Below, in pieces: positions 39,319-47,544 of a stretch of DNA of 64,000 bases. The DNA comes from Advenella sp. S44 (GTDB lineage: Bacteria > Pseudomonadota > Gammaproteobacteria > Burkholderiales > Burkholderiaceae_B). A program made the position numbers and the translations under genes. Under the pieces are notes generated by a model, which saw only the letters and a list, made by a program, of their open reading frames with translations, searched no databases and was not told the origin of the DNA. Every line of letters starts with the position of its first letter. Position 1 is the stretch's first letter. The stretch is from positions 62,001-126,000 of the forward strand of contig NZ_NEXS01000009.1 in NCBI RefSeq assembly GCF_002810445.1. Direction: 5' to 3'.

Positions 39319-40305
39319 TTATTCTTTTTTGCAGCGCGAACGCGTTACCACGATACGCGGCCCGGCATCCACCGCAATTTTTTTCAATACTTGTCCCGGC
39401 TCCAGATCCATCACAACCACTGAATCGTCGAACCATGTCGCAACGTAGGCGCGCCCGCCTGCAATAGCGACACCCTCGGGATAACGCCCAACTTTCACCA
39501 GGGTCTCGTCAACACTGCCATCGCTGCCGATCCGCTGGAGCACACCTTTTTGCTGGGCGGTCACCCATAATTGCTTGCCGTCATTGCTAATGGCAATGCC
39601 ATATGGCATGGACTGCATTTTGACGCGCCACGTCTCCTTCAACGAGTCAGCCTCCAGGCGGCTGATGGTGTTGTCCTTGACGTTGGCGACATAGACCTGA
39701 TTACCATGGGAGGCCAAGGCAAAGGGTGAAGCGCCCACCGGTATGCCCGCCAGATGCTTCCATGCACCCGTGTCGATCACTGACACTGTCGCGCTGCCCC
39801 GATCCGCGACAAACAGACGCTGGCACGCGGCGTCCAGTGTCAATCCTGCGGGCGCATCACCAACGGCGATACGCCCGGTTTCGATTCCGTCGTGCGTACT
39901 GATACGCACGACCGCATTTCCTTTCCAGTCCGATACGAAAAGAGACTGTTCGTCCGCAGATAGCACGGCGGCAAAGGGCTCTCCCGGAAAATCATAGACA
40001 GCACTGACGTGCTTGCCTTGCAGATCGAGCGCGGATATTTTTCCGCTATCGGGATGCGTCACGAAGCCGCGCTTACCATCACGGGTAACCGCAATAAATA
40101 CCGGCTTGTCGGCCACCTGGATACGTGAGACAACCTGATTGGTGTCAACATCTACAATGCTTACCGAATTGCCGTCCTGGCTGGCCACATAAACATATTC
40201 ATTTTCCCGGTCCGCCCACGCCGCCTTGGCCAAGCATAATGCAGCCAGCCCCGCCATCGCGCAACGGACGAACCAAACAAACAGGTTTATACGGCCCATG
40301 GCCAT
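39319..40305 (-). CDS. YncE-like beta-propeller protein of the mxa operon, periplasmic
   Basis: 328 residues with a signal peptide (to about AWADRE). About seven repeats of the YVTN/beta-propeller type follow: YVYVASQDGNSVSIVDVDTN, VTRDGKRGFVTHPDSGKISALD, LSADEQSLFVSDWKGNAV and so on. Related propellers accompany PQQ-dependent alcohol dehydrogenases. In some methylotrophs an mxaE gene of unknown role sits at this place after mxaD; I do not claim identity. It starts one base after the mxaD stop, so it is clearly part of the operon and is expected to act in the periplasm, perhaps in enzyme maturation. Confidence 0.8.
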   Translation of the reverse strand: MAMGRINLFVWFVRCAMAGLAALCLAKAAWADRENEYVYVASQDGNSVSIVDVDTNQVVSRIQVADKPVFIAVTRDGKRGFVTHPDSGKISALDLQGKHVSAVYDFPGEPFAAVLSADEQSLFVSDWKGNAVVRISTHDGIETGRIAVGDAPAGLTLDAACQRLFVADRGSATVSVIDTGAWKHLAGIPVGASPFALASHGNQVYVANVKDNTISRLEADSLKETWRVKMQSMPYGIAISNDGKQLWVTAQQKGVLQRIGSDGSVDETLVKVGRYPEGVAIAGGRAYVATWFDDSVVVMDLEPGQVLKKIAVDAGPRIVVTRSRCKKE

Positions 40306-40306
40306 G

Positions 40307-40834
40307 TTATTTACCCTCTATCGTTTTCTTCAGGCCGGCAAGTCCGTTCTGGTAGATTGCGGTCATCGCCGCAATTGCCGACTCATCATTAAGTGCTTCC
40401 GGTGGCTCATTGCTCGTATCGCCGCGATAGAACCGACCAATCCACGAGACTTTGCTGCCCTCGCCTTCAGCCTCAACCGAGATCGTGGATGAGTATGAGC
40501 TGACCGGGAGCGCTTCCAGGTTTTCGCCATCCATCCGATAGCTGTAGGAATGCGCCGCGGCATCGTATTCGTCCAGACTTTCCTTAATAATGCCTTTTTC
40601 CAGCGTCAGTTCGCGAACGGATCCCGCCTCGTTTCCCTTGTCTGCCGCACTGTTGCTGACATCCGGATGCCAGTTGGCGATTGCGCCAAAATCGCCTACG
40701 GTCTCCCATACCTTATCGGGCGGGGCGGCAATATTGACGGCTTCCTCAACTTTCTTGGGTGTTGGCCCATGCGCGTAAACAGGCGCCAATGTCATAGTAA
40801 AAAAAAGGGCACTAACTAATGTTGATTTAATCAA
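40307..40834 (-). CDS. mxaD: MxaD, SRPBCC-fold methanol-oxidation protein
   Basis: 175 residues with a signal peptide ending VYAHG. The mature START/SRPBCC-like domain has VNIAAPPDKVWETVGDFGAIANWHPDV and ends in a long helix (ESAIAAMTAIYQNGLAGLKK). In methylotrophs MxaD aids electron transfer between methanol dehydrogenase and cytochrome cL in the periplasm. Its ATG overlaps the mxaL stop as ATGA. Confidence 0.9.
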   Translation of the reverse strand: MIKSTLVSALFFTMTLAPVYAHGPTPKKVEEAVNIAAPPDKVWETVGDFGAIANWHPDVSNSAADKGNEAGSVRELTLEKGIIKESLDEYDAAAHSYSYRMDGENLEALPVSSYSSTISVEAEGEGSKVSWIGRFYRGDTSNEPPEALNDESAIAAMTAIYQNGLAGLKKTIEGK

Positions 40835-41928
40835 ATGAGTCTCCTTGTGGACGTGGATAAATTCGTTTCTGCCGCTGCTGTGGTTTGCTCGCCGCCGGAA
40901 CCGGACGGTGGGATTGCGCGCTTTATAAAGAACGCAGACAAGTAGTAAGCAGCCAGTAAAAGCAAAGCCAGCCCGGCGATGTAAGGGGCAAGCGGAATCG
41001 AGGTCTGTACCAGACGCTTTTTCGCGTTAGCCATGATCAGTTCAGTGAGCGCGCCAGAGTTTGCTAACGTGGTATAGGCCAAGCCATAGGTTGTGGCCAG
41101 CCCCCTGAGATGCGACTCCTTCAGTGAAGAAAAGTGTTCATTTCCGGCCGCTGCACTGGCGCCAAATGGCGCGTTTCTGGGATGCCATCCCTCACGATCT
41201 GCCGCATCTGCCGGCGGCGGGCCGCTGCGATTCTCCTGATCGACCTCATCAGCGCCAAAAAATCCAATTTGATTGCCAGTCTCGTCAAATTTCGGTATGG
41301 GCGACAGATTGGCGCCTCCTACACCAATGACCACGCCTGCGTTGCGCTCCGATTCATTATCGGCTGTCGTGGCGCCCTGCGTTGTTAACGATTGCGCCCG
41401 GACCTCGGCTTCACCCTGCATCATCATATGGCCGATTTCGGCCTGCTCTGCCGGCAGCGGCGGCGCTTCGTGCCCGTCGGTCACGAACACCAGACTGACG
41501 CCCAGGCTCTTGGCAATTTCCAGTCCTGATTCGAGCCCTTTCGTAATGTAGCTGTCGCCTTCCCATGCCATTCGCCAATCCAGCTGCTCAATTGTGGTGG
41601 ACAAAGCCGCGAAGCTTTCGCAGACCTCAATCGGCTCCAGCAACAAGAACGAGCGTCTTTCAGAAAAAACCGCCAGCCCGGCACGACTGCCGCAAGGCAA
41701 CTGGGTCAATGTCTGCTTCAACTTCGTTCGGACTTCCTGCAGCCGGGTATGCAACTTTTCTCCGACGCCATAATCCCGCACATTCATACTGCCGGTAATG
41801 TCCACGGCAAACAGAACTTCAGGCCGCTCTTGTTCGACCGCGATATGAGGCCTGAAGCAGCCTGCGATCGCTAACGCGCAGGCAACTGCCAAAAGCCAGA
41901 ATCGAAAATCGACAAGCAAGCGACGCAT
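40831..41928 (-). CDS. mxaL: MxaL, VWA-domain protein for methanol dehydrogenase assembly
   Basis: 365 residues from the ATG at 41928, which overlaps the mxaK stop as TAATG; a longer frame upstream is not family-like. An N-terminal helix (LLAVACALAIAGC) resembles a lipoprotein-like signal. A VWA domain with MIDAS start FAVDITGSMNV (D-x-T-x-S type) and LVFVTDGHEAPP follows, then a C-terminal helix APYIAGLALLLLAAYYLSAF. Known in methylotrophs to be needed, with MxaA, K, for calcium insertion into the enzyme. Confidence 0.9.
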   Translation of the reverse strand: MRRLLVDFRFWLLAVACALAIAGCFRPHIAVEQERPEVLFAVDITGSMNVRDYGVGEKLHTRLQEVRTKLKQTLTQLPCGSRAGLAVFSERRSFLLLEPIEVCESFAALSTTIEQLDWRMAWEGDSYITKGLESGLEIAKSLGVSLVFVTDGHEAPPLPAEQAEIGHMMMQGEAEVRAQSLTTQGATTADNESERNAGVVIGVGGANLSPIPKFDETGNQIGFFGADEVDQENRSGPPPADAADREGWHPRNAPFGASAAAGNEHFSSLKESHLRGLATTYGLAYTTLANSGALTELIMANAKKRLVQTSIPLAPYIAGLALLLLAAYYLSAFFIKRAIPPSGSGGEQTTAAAETNLSTSTRRLI

Positions 41929-42572
41929 TACGGCAACCCCTTTGGCAGACCCGGCAAGTCTGTCCAAAACCGTTTGGGTGCCTCCGGCGAGTCCTCATCG
42001 TCGGTCATCTCGGCCTGCGGCAGATCGCGAACCAGGCGAGATGCAATATCCAGGTTATACCGGGCACTCCAGAACGACGGATCCAGCCTTAGCGCTCTCA
42101 CATAGTAGTCTTTGGCAAGGCGTACTGAAGACGGCGCCTCGTCTGTTTTACTGCTGCCCAGAAGATCGATGGCATGTCGCAGCCGTGCATTACCCATGTT
42201 GTAAAGCGCGTAAACGGCATGGGCAATTTCCTGGGCAGATGCTGCCGAGCCAGTCTGAGAAGCCCGTCCAGCCAGAAGCTCAACCCATGGCAAGGCTTCG
42301 TCCAGCCGCCCGATTGCGGTCAAAAAACGAAGCCGGGCAAAGGCGACCTGTGGCACTGCCTGCTCGTCAACAGCGATATCGTTACGTTTTTCCAGTTTGT
42401 CAATGATGACGTTATCGGCCGTTGTTTGCTGCAGAAAAACAAGCGAGCCGATCAGCCCGGCCACGGTTGCCAGCAATCCCAGCCATAAAAACCATGTGTA
42501 TATTCGTCCCGGCGCCGGAAAGCGCAAGGCAAGGCGCTTGCGCTTAAATCCCGGACGTGAATTGTCGACCAT
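41928..42572 (-). CDS. mxaK: MxaK, methanol dehydrogenase assembly protein
   Basis: 214 residues from the ATG at 42572 (AAGGAG five bases upstream). It has a cytoplasmic basic start (GFKRKRLALRF), one helix (WFLWLGLLATVAGLIGSLVFL) and a helical periplasmic part with TPR-like segments (VRLAKDYYVRALRLDPSFWSARYNL). In methylotrophs MxaK acts with MxaA and MxaL in making active calcium-loaded methanol dehydrogenase. It overlaps the mxaC end by 29 bases. Confidence 0.88.
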   Translation of the reverse strand: MVDNSRPGFKRKRLALRFPAPGRIYTWFLWLGLLATVAGLIGSLVFLQQTTADNVIIDKLEKRNDIAVDEQAVPQVAFARLRFLTAIGRLDEALPWVELLAGRASQTGSAASAQEIAHAVYALYNMGNARLRHAIDLLGSSKTDEAPSSVRLAKDYYVRALRLDPSFWSARYNLDIASRLVRDLPQAEMTDDEDSPEAPKRFWTDLPGLPKGLP

Positions 42573-43590
42573 TTTCACTCCTTATTGCACTGCCGCCGAC
42601 CAGCCGCTGCGCACAATGGACCATCAGCAATACCGCCAGGATCACGGCAGCCAGACCGGAAAGATAGCCTGACAGATCCCTGCGCGGAATATGTTCGGTA
42701 TATTGCAGGGGCGCCTTTTCTTGTTTGTCGATTTCGGCGATCGCCTCAGCGACCTCCTCTACATTCTCGGCCTCGAAAGCCCGATACGGCACGCCCAGGG
42801 ACTTGAAGAAAATATCAAGATGGCGTTCCGGCATGGCCTGCGGAGTGTCTTTGTCCGGATCAGACGGCATATCCCCTATTCCCGGTGACCCCGGGGTTCG
42901 CAGGAACAACCAATACAAACGAATCGGGCGCAAGGCCAGCGCCTGCTTCAGCGCGTTCTGCACCCGCATATCGACTACGGCTGCACCATCGGACACCAGA
43001 AAGATGACCCGGGACGCCAGCGGGTCATTGTCCTCATCAAACTGGGACAACGCCATTGCAAGCCCGCGACCGATATCGGTATAGGACAAGCCGGGCCGAT
43101 CGATCGCATTGATGGCCGCATCAACCGCCTGCGAATTGTCGGTGAGCGGCAAGACATACATCGGCATGGTCGAGAATGCAACCATGCCGATCCGGTCCTG
43201 CTCGCGCTGCTTCGCAAATCCCTTCAACAAACGTTTTGCCGCGGCAGCCTTGGACTCTTCCTCACCAGACGGTATATCTCCGTCAAAACTGCTATTCATA
43301 CTTGAACTGCGGTCAATCAACAGCACCATATGTGCGCCTGTTCCCAGTTTCTGGATCGAGCCCCCTTTCATATGCAAGCCGGCCAGACATAGAATCAATA
43401 CCAATAAAGCCAAAAAACCCAAAATGCGCAGCAGGATGTCAACGGCTTCTGAAAGTCGATCGGATCCAGCCGTGCCAAGCCAGGGCCAGCCCGACACCCG
43501 GCGCGGACGAAGAAAGAACGGCAGCAAGCTGCCGGGAAGCAGTAACAGCATGTACGGGAAATCGACCGCAATCACGCCCAGGCCGTTCAT
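42544..43590 (-). CDS. mxaC: MxaC, VWA-domain membrane protein
   Basis: 348 residues. N-terminal helices at about 12-26 and 52-70, a VWA domain with MIDAS VLLIDRSSSMNSS (DxSxS) and VIFLVSDGAA, and a C-terminal helix LSGLAAVILAVLLMVHCA. It resembles BatA/BatB-type proteins that work with MoxR ATPases. The stop of mxaA overlaps its start by four bases (ATGA type). Role: methanol dehydrogenase maturation. Confidence 0.9.
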   Translation of the reverse strand: MNGLGVIAVDFPYMLLLLPGSLLPFFLRPRRVSGWPWLGTAGSDRLSEAVDILLRILGFLALLVLILCLAGLHMKGGSIQKLGTGAHMVLLIDRSSSMNSSFDGDIPSGEEESKAAAAKRLLKGFAKQREQDRIGMVAFSTMPMYVLPLTDNSQAVDAAINAIDRPGLSYTDIGRGLAMALSQFDEDNDPLASRVIFLVSDGAAVVDMRVQNALKQALALRPIRLYWLFLRTPGSPGIGDMPSDPDKDTPQAMPERHLDIFFKSLGVPYRAFEAENVEEVAEAIAEIDKQEKAPLQYTEHIPRRDLSGYLSGLAAVILAVLLMVHCAQRLVGGSAIRSENGRQFTSGI

Positions 43591-44513
43591 ATGCTCTTCC
43601 TTTCGGCGGCTGCCAGCCGCTTTGCGATGCCCAGCAGGGCCGCAGGAGGCAACTCGGACAACGCTCGCGTCTGGTCATCGCTAAAAAACACAAACGAGGA
43701 AGCGGCAAAAAACTGCTCAAGATCGGTTTGTACTGGTTTGAGAAATGCGTGTTGCTGCACAAACTGTGGAATGTCACCGGCCAGCAGGCGCCCATCATTG
43801 CTGACATCAAGCGCCCGATGCAACTGGATAAGGCTGTGCCGGTATGCGTCTGCGCCAGGCTTGCGCAATCGTTTTTTGATGGCGCGATGCGCACGCGCCA
43901 GCGGTCGGGCCGGGCGTCGATGAAAAGGCCAAATGCAATAGTGAACGGCAAGCGCAATCAGCCATAGCACGGTCAGCACACCCAGGCTGATAACCAGTTT
44001 CTGCAAAAACGTCTTGGCAATGGGACGTGCGGGCACATCCGGCTGGACCTGTTCGGTCAGCCCAATACCCGAATGCGCAACGCCCCTTAGCGGAGACATG
44101 AAAAAGTCCTGAGGCGGTATTCTTATTGTCTGGGACTGTCCGCCATCGGTAAAAAGCAGATCTAACTCGGGGATTTGACGCTGGTTTACATCCAGCGGTA
44201 CATAAAAAGTCTGATAGCGCAACGTCAGCGTATAGCGCAAGCCATTCTTGAATGCCTTTTCTTGCACATCCAGAGACCGAAGGTCAAGCCAGTAGTTCAG
44301 CCGTCCCGGGTGCGGCAACGACGATTGTTGTAACTTGGCTTGCTTGCTGTCGATCGTGATCGTGACCGGGATGACGTCACCCAGGATCCATCCGGCCGGC
44401 CTGGGCGCCTGTACCTGCACATTGGTTACCTGCGCACGCAAGGGATTCAATGCACCCGCAAAATATAACGCCGCAATAAAAAGCAGAAAAGGCCATATCC
44501 GTCCTCTCATCAT
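43587..44513 (-). CDS. mxaA: MxaA, methanol dehydrogenase calcium-insertion factor
   Basis: 308 residues. Signal peptide to about LRAQV, a periplasmic beta-rich part (ILGDVIPVTITIDSKQAKLQ, RYQTFYVPLDVNQRQIP), one helix (LVISLGVLTVLWLIALAVHY) and a cytoplasmic Arg-rich part ending LGIAKRLAAAERKS. It lies between mxaS and mxaC as in other mxa clusters. Mutants in methylotrophs make enzyme lacking calcium. Confidence 0.9.
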   Translation of the reverse strand: MMRGRIWPFLLFIAALYFAGALNPLRAQVTNVQVQAPRPAGWILGDVIPVTITIDSKQAKLQQSSLPHPGRLNYWLDLRSLDVQEKAFKNGLRYTLTLRYQTFYVPLDVNQRQIPELDLLFTDGGQSQTIRIPPQDFFMSPLRGVAHSGIGLTEQVQPDVPARPIAKTFLQKLVISLGVLTVLWLIALAVHYCIWPFHRRPARPLARAHRAIKKRLRKPGADAYRHSLIQLHRALDVSNDGRLLAGDIPQFVQQHAFLKPVQTDLEQFFAASSFVFFSDDQTRALSELPPAALLGIAKRLAAAERKSI

Positions 44514-44518
44514 GCCTC

Positions 44519-45388
44519 CTATCGCTCAAGCAGATACGTGTTCAGTGCCTCAATATCCAGCTGATCTGTTATTGCAAAAGGCGGGTTGACATATTGCCTG
44601 AAAATGCTGTCCAAATGTTTTCGACGCTTTTCGGCCTGGTCAAGCCAGCGCCGCTTCAGGGATGGACGCAGAATCACAAAACGGCGCCGGCCCGACTCCA
44701 GGTCGGCAAACTCGCTAAATCCCCATTCGGGTAGGTCGGCGATGGCAGTGTCCTGCAGCACAACCGGGATGACATCGTGCAATACCAGCGTTGCCAGGAT
44801 TTTTTCGATTTGTTCATCGGGGAACAGAAAATCGGAAATCAGAAAGACCAGCTTGCGTGGCCCCGCAAGGTGTTCTGCAACCTGGGCCAGACCCGCCGCA
44901 CTGTCGTCGGCCGGGCGCACTTGCGCCAGGTGGTTGATCATCTCGGTCGCGCCGGCACGATTGCGTGTCGCCACCAGGCTTGTTTGCTCATGAACCTCTT
45001 TGCCACAGGCATAGAGTCCAAAACTGTCGCCGTTGCGATGCGCCGACTGCGCCAGTACATCGCACAGTCCGGCCGCAATTGCCAGTTTGCTTGAATCGTT
45101 GTCGCGCCAGGCCATGGAGGCAGAAACATCGACCAGCGCGCAAACCGTAACGGCAACCCGAGGCTGGTACTCCCGTGAGTACCACTGACCGAAGGGGTCG
45201 CGCATGCTGCGCCGCAAGTCCAGTCTGCGAATATCCGGTGCACGCTCAAAGGGCACCAGTGCCCGGAATATGCCCGAAGCCGCACCGCCGGCGCCTGAAT
45301 GGGTGCCAGGATAAACGCTTTGCACGCGCCAGCGCAACGAGTAATCAATCATCGCTCCAGCGGAAGCGGCGTTCCCGGGCGCAGTCAT
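44519..45388 (-). CDS. mxaS: MxaS, DUF58-domain protein
   Basis: 289 residues from the ATG at 45388, which overlaps the mxaR stop (ATGA); a longer frame upstream overlaps mxaR too far. DUF58 pattern: DLRRSMRDPFGQWYSREYQPRV, then ALVDVSASMAW (a MIDAS-like DxSxS) and LVFLISDFLFPDEQIEKIL. DUF58 proteins partner with MoxR ATPases. It is cytoplasmic by lack of helices. Role in dehydrogenase maturation is known by linkage. Confidence 0.9.
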   Translation of the reverse strand: MTAPGNAASAGAMIDYSLRWRVQSVYPGTHSGAGGAASGIFRALVPFERAPDIRRLDLRRSMRDPFGQWYSREYQPRVAVTVCALVDVSASMAWRDNDSSKLAIAAGLCDVLAQSAHRNGDSFGLYACGKEVHEQTSLVATRNRAGATEMINHLAQVRPADDSAAGLAQVAEHLAGPRKLVFLISDFLFPDEQIEKILATLVLHDVIPVVLQDTAIADLPEWGFSEFADLESGRRRFVILRPSLKRRWLDQAEKRRKHLDSIFRQYVNPPFAITDQLDIEALNTYLLER

Positions 45389-46422
45389 GGGACCGCCACC
45401 GTTGAAAAGACCTGCCGGCACAGTTCCGGAACAATCGTATCGCGCCTGGGTTCGTATATGGGATTCAGAAAAATCCGATGTCCGATGGTCTCGTAAAAGA
45501 CGTCACGCACATCTTCGGGCAATACCATATCGCGGCCCTCAAGCCACGCCAAGATCCTGGCTGCCCGAACCAGCACAGCCATGCCTCGCGGACTGGCCCC
45601 GCCCTTGACGAGCCTGGCGCTATCGACGCCGGCAATCTCGATACCAGCACCGGCGGGATAGCGAATCGCCTCCCACAGCGCAACCACGTAATCCTGCAGC
45701 GCCATACTGGTCTGGATGCTTGCTTGAATCTGTACGGCCACGGCATTTAGTGCAGCATGATCCAATACACCTTCGGTAACCTCCTGGATCAATGCATCAA
45801 CATCGTGATACCGGGGATTGAAAATAAGTTCTCGTCGCAACTGCCTGTCATCGGGCGCCTGGACCGGCACTTCCATAAAAAAGCGGTCCCTGGCGGCAGC
45901 GGGCAACTCAAAGGTTTCTTCCTTCTCGATCTGGTTGCGGTCTGCGAAAACCTGCACGTTTGGCAACGGGATATCCCGGTTAAAGGCATTGACAGCTCTT
46001 TCTGCCATCAGTCTGAGTAACAGCGAATGCACTTGCGGCCTGGCGCGATTGATCTCGTTGAAGAAAAAAACCGATATGTCCTGCCCATGCGAGAGCAACG
46101 GGCCCGGCTCGACCCGGGGTCGTCCTTCTTCGTTCAGGTAGGTGTGATAAATCAAATCGGCCGGCATCAAGTCAATGGTGCCTTCCACCCGACTGTAAGC
46201 GCCCCCGATAGCACGCGCAACAGCGCGCAGCATTAGCGTCTTGCCAACGCCAACATCCCCTTCGAGCAAGACATGTCCTCTGGCGAAAACCGCAATCGTG
46301 AGCATTCGAATGGTACGCGTCTGGCCAATTGCCGCTTTTGCTACTTCCTGCTCAAACAACAGGGCTCGCTGGCGCCAATGAACCAGATCAATGCTGTCTT
46401 GGGCAGGTTCGTGAACCATCAA
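45385..46422 (-). CDS. mxaR: MxaR, MoxR-type AAA+ ATPase
   Basis: 345 residues. Walker A EGDVGVGKTLMLRAVA, sensor and Walker B region VFFFNEINRARPQVHSLLL, and VFADRNQIEKEETFELPAAA, the MoxR signature segment. It powers maturation of methanol dehydrogenase together with the VWA proteins MxaC, MxaL and the DUF58 protein MxaS. A 126-base gap with a strong hairpin separates it from mxaI, so its expression is probably lower than that of the structural genes. Confidence 0.93.
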   Translation of the reverse strand: MMVHEPAQDSIDLVHWRQRALLFEQEVAKAAIGQTRTIRMLTIAVFARGHVLLEGDVGVGKTLMLRAVARAIGGAYSRVEGTIDLMPADLIYHTYLNEEGRPRVEPGPLLSHGQDISVFFFNEINRARPQVHSLLLRLMAERAVNAFNRDIPLPNVQVFADRNQIEKEETFELPAAARDRFFMEVPVQAPDDRQLRRELIFNPRYHDVDALIQEVTEGVLDHAALNAVAVQIQASIQTSMALQDYVVALWEAIRYPAGAGIEIAGVDSARLVKGGASPRGMAVLVRAARILAWLEGRDMVLPEDVRDVFYETIGHRIFLNPIYEPRRDTIVPELCRQVFSTVAVP

Positions 46423-46498
46423 ACTCTTCTCCAGAAAGGGTCATATCAAATCAATACAAAGAGACGCCGAAATGCAGGCAACCGCTCACTGCGAACGA

Positions 46499-46524
46499 CC
46501 CTGAACCGTTGCAACGGCTCAGGG
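46499..46524 (-). promoter_or_regulatory. hairpin between mxaI and mxaR
   Basis: CCCTGAGCCGTTG pairs with CAACGGTTCAGGG on the transcript (13 bp, one G-T pair, tip in the TTGCAA centre). No T-run follows. It lies between the structural genes mxaFJGI and the accessory genes mxaRSACKLD and may attenuate or protect the upstream message (inference). Confidence 0.6.
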
Positions 46525-46548
46525 CGCGCATAGCTGCTCCATATATTG

Positions 46549-46854
46549 TTATGACGCTGGAATCTTTTTAACGTCGTATTCGAACTTGCCTGTCTTTTTA
46601 AAGTTTTCCACGCGCAGCTTGTTTCTTTCTTCCATTTTCTGAATGGTTTCCTGCTGCTTTGCCACTTCCTTGGGATCATGTTTAGGATCGTATTTGGATC
46701 CCTTCACCTGGGCTGGATATCCTGGCTTAGGCTCCCAGCAATTGCCGGGCGCCTTGCACTTTGTGCCGTCGTATGCAAAAGCACTTGCTGAACCCAGAGC
46801 CATTACGGCAGTCCCGGCCAACACAAGCGCGGAACGAATTATAGACTGTCTCAT
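46549..46854 (-). CDS. mxaI: MxaI, methanol dehydrogenase small (beta) subunit
   Basis: 101 residues from the ATG at 46854 (AGGAG upstream). Signal peptide to about SAFA, then YDGTKCKAPGNCWEPKPGYP with the two disulfide cysteines, GSKYDPKHDPKE and KTGKFEYDVKKI, all diagnostic of MxaI. It wraps around MxaF in the alpha2-beta2 periplasmic enzyme. XoxF-type (lanthanide) enzymes lack this subunit, so its presence marks a true Mxa system. Confidence 0.97.
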   Translation of the reverse strand: MRQSIIRSALVLAGTAVMALGSASAFAYDGTKCKAPGNCWEPKPGYPAQVKGSKYDPKHDPKEVAKQQETIQKMEERNKLRVENFKKTGKFEYDVKKIPAS

Positions 46855-46947
46855 CAGTTTCTCCTCTTGTATGATCACTGCCTGTCGGCAACCGCTAACC
46901 GAATATTACAGGCTCCGATTTCCCGCGTTTTAACGCAAGATCTGCTA

Positions 46948-46965
46948 TCCGCATTAAACTGCGGA
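46948..46965 (-). promoter_or_regulatory. small hairpin after mxaG
   Basis: TCCGCA pairs with TGCGGA around a six-base loop, immediately after the mxaG stop. Possibly an RNA-processing or stability element; weak. Confidence 0.35.
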
Positions 46966-47487
46966 TTATTCTTTATAAGGCTTGAAATTCTTTCGCTGCT
47001 CTTCCGTCAGCCAGGTTGCCTCCTCGGCTTCACCTGTATACAGATGCCTGACCCAGGCCATGGTATGAAGGATTTCGTCCTGAGTCAAAAACTCGTTCTG
47101 CGGGCCCATCTGGCGCGTCGCGCCCCCAAATATCACTTCAAACATGGCCTTGTCTTCTTCCAGATCGTAATGCCAGTTGCCATGATTGAGCGCCGGCCCG
47201 ATTTTCCCTTCACCAAGATGCCCGTGACAGCCTGAGCAAGAGGTATTAAAGAGATCCTTTCCTTTGGCCAACGCTTCTTTGTCTTCGTTGTATGGATTCT
47301 GTCCAGTTTGCATGAATTGCTTGACCGCAGGCGTATCGCGGCCTTCTTCCTTGCCTGATTCCAGATCCAGGGGCTCACCGGTGACAATATTAATAAAAGG
47401 CATCTGCTGGGCAACAACAGGTGCGACACAAACCGTAGCAATTGCTGCACAGCATAAAAGGCGTTTGATCAATGCTTGCTTTACCAT
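46966..47487 (-). CDS. mxaG: MxaG, cytochrome cL
   Basis: 173 residues from the ATG at 47487 (AGGAGA about ten bases upstream). Signal peptide to VVAQQ; one c-type haem site NTSCSGCHGHLGEGKIGPAL; distal MGPQNEFLT includes the methionine ligand region. Cytochrome cL is the specific electron acceptor of methanol dehydrogenase and passes electrons to the terminal cytochrome c chain. Placed as in canonical clusters, after mxaJ. Confidence 0.96.
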   Translation of the reverse strand: MVKQALIKRLLCCAAIATVCVAPVVAQQMPFINIVTGEPLDLESGKEEGRDTPAVKQFMQTGQNPYNEDKEALAKGKDLFNTSCSGCHGHLGEGKIGPALNHGNWHYDLEEDKAMFEVIFGGATRQMGPQNEFLTQDEILHTMAWVRHLYTGEAEEATWLTEEQRKNFKPYKE

Positions 47488-47544
47488 ATTTGGGTTATCT
47501 CCTGGCATTTTAATAATTTCTTTCCGAGTGCATTTGTCGGAAAA

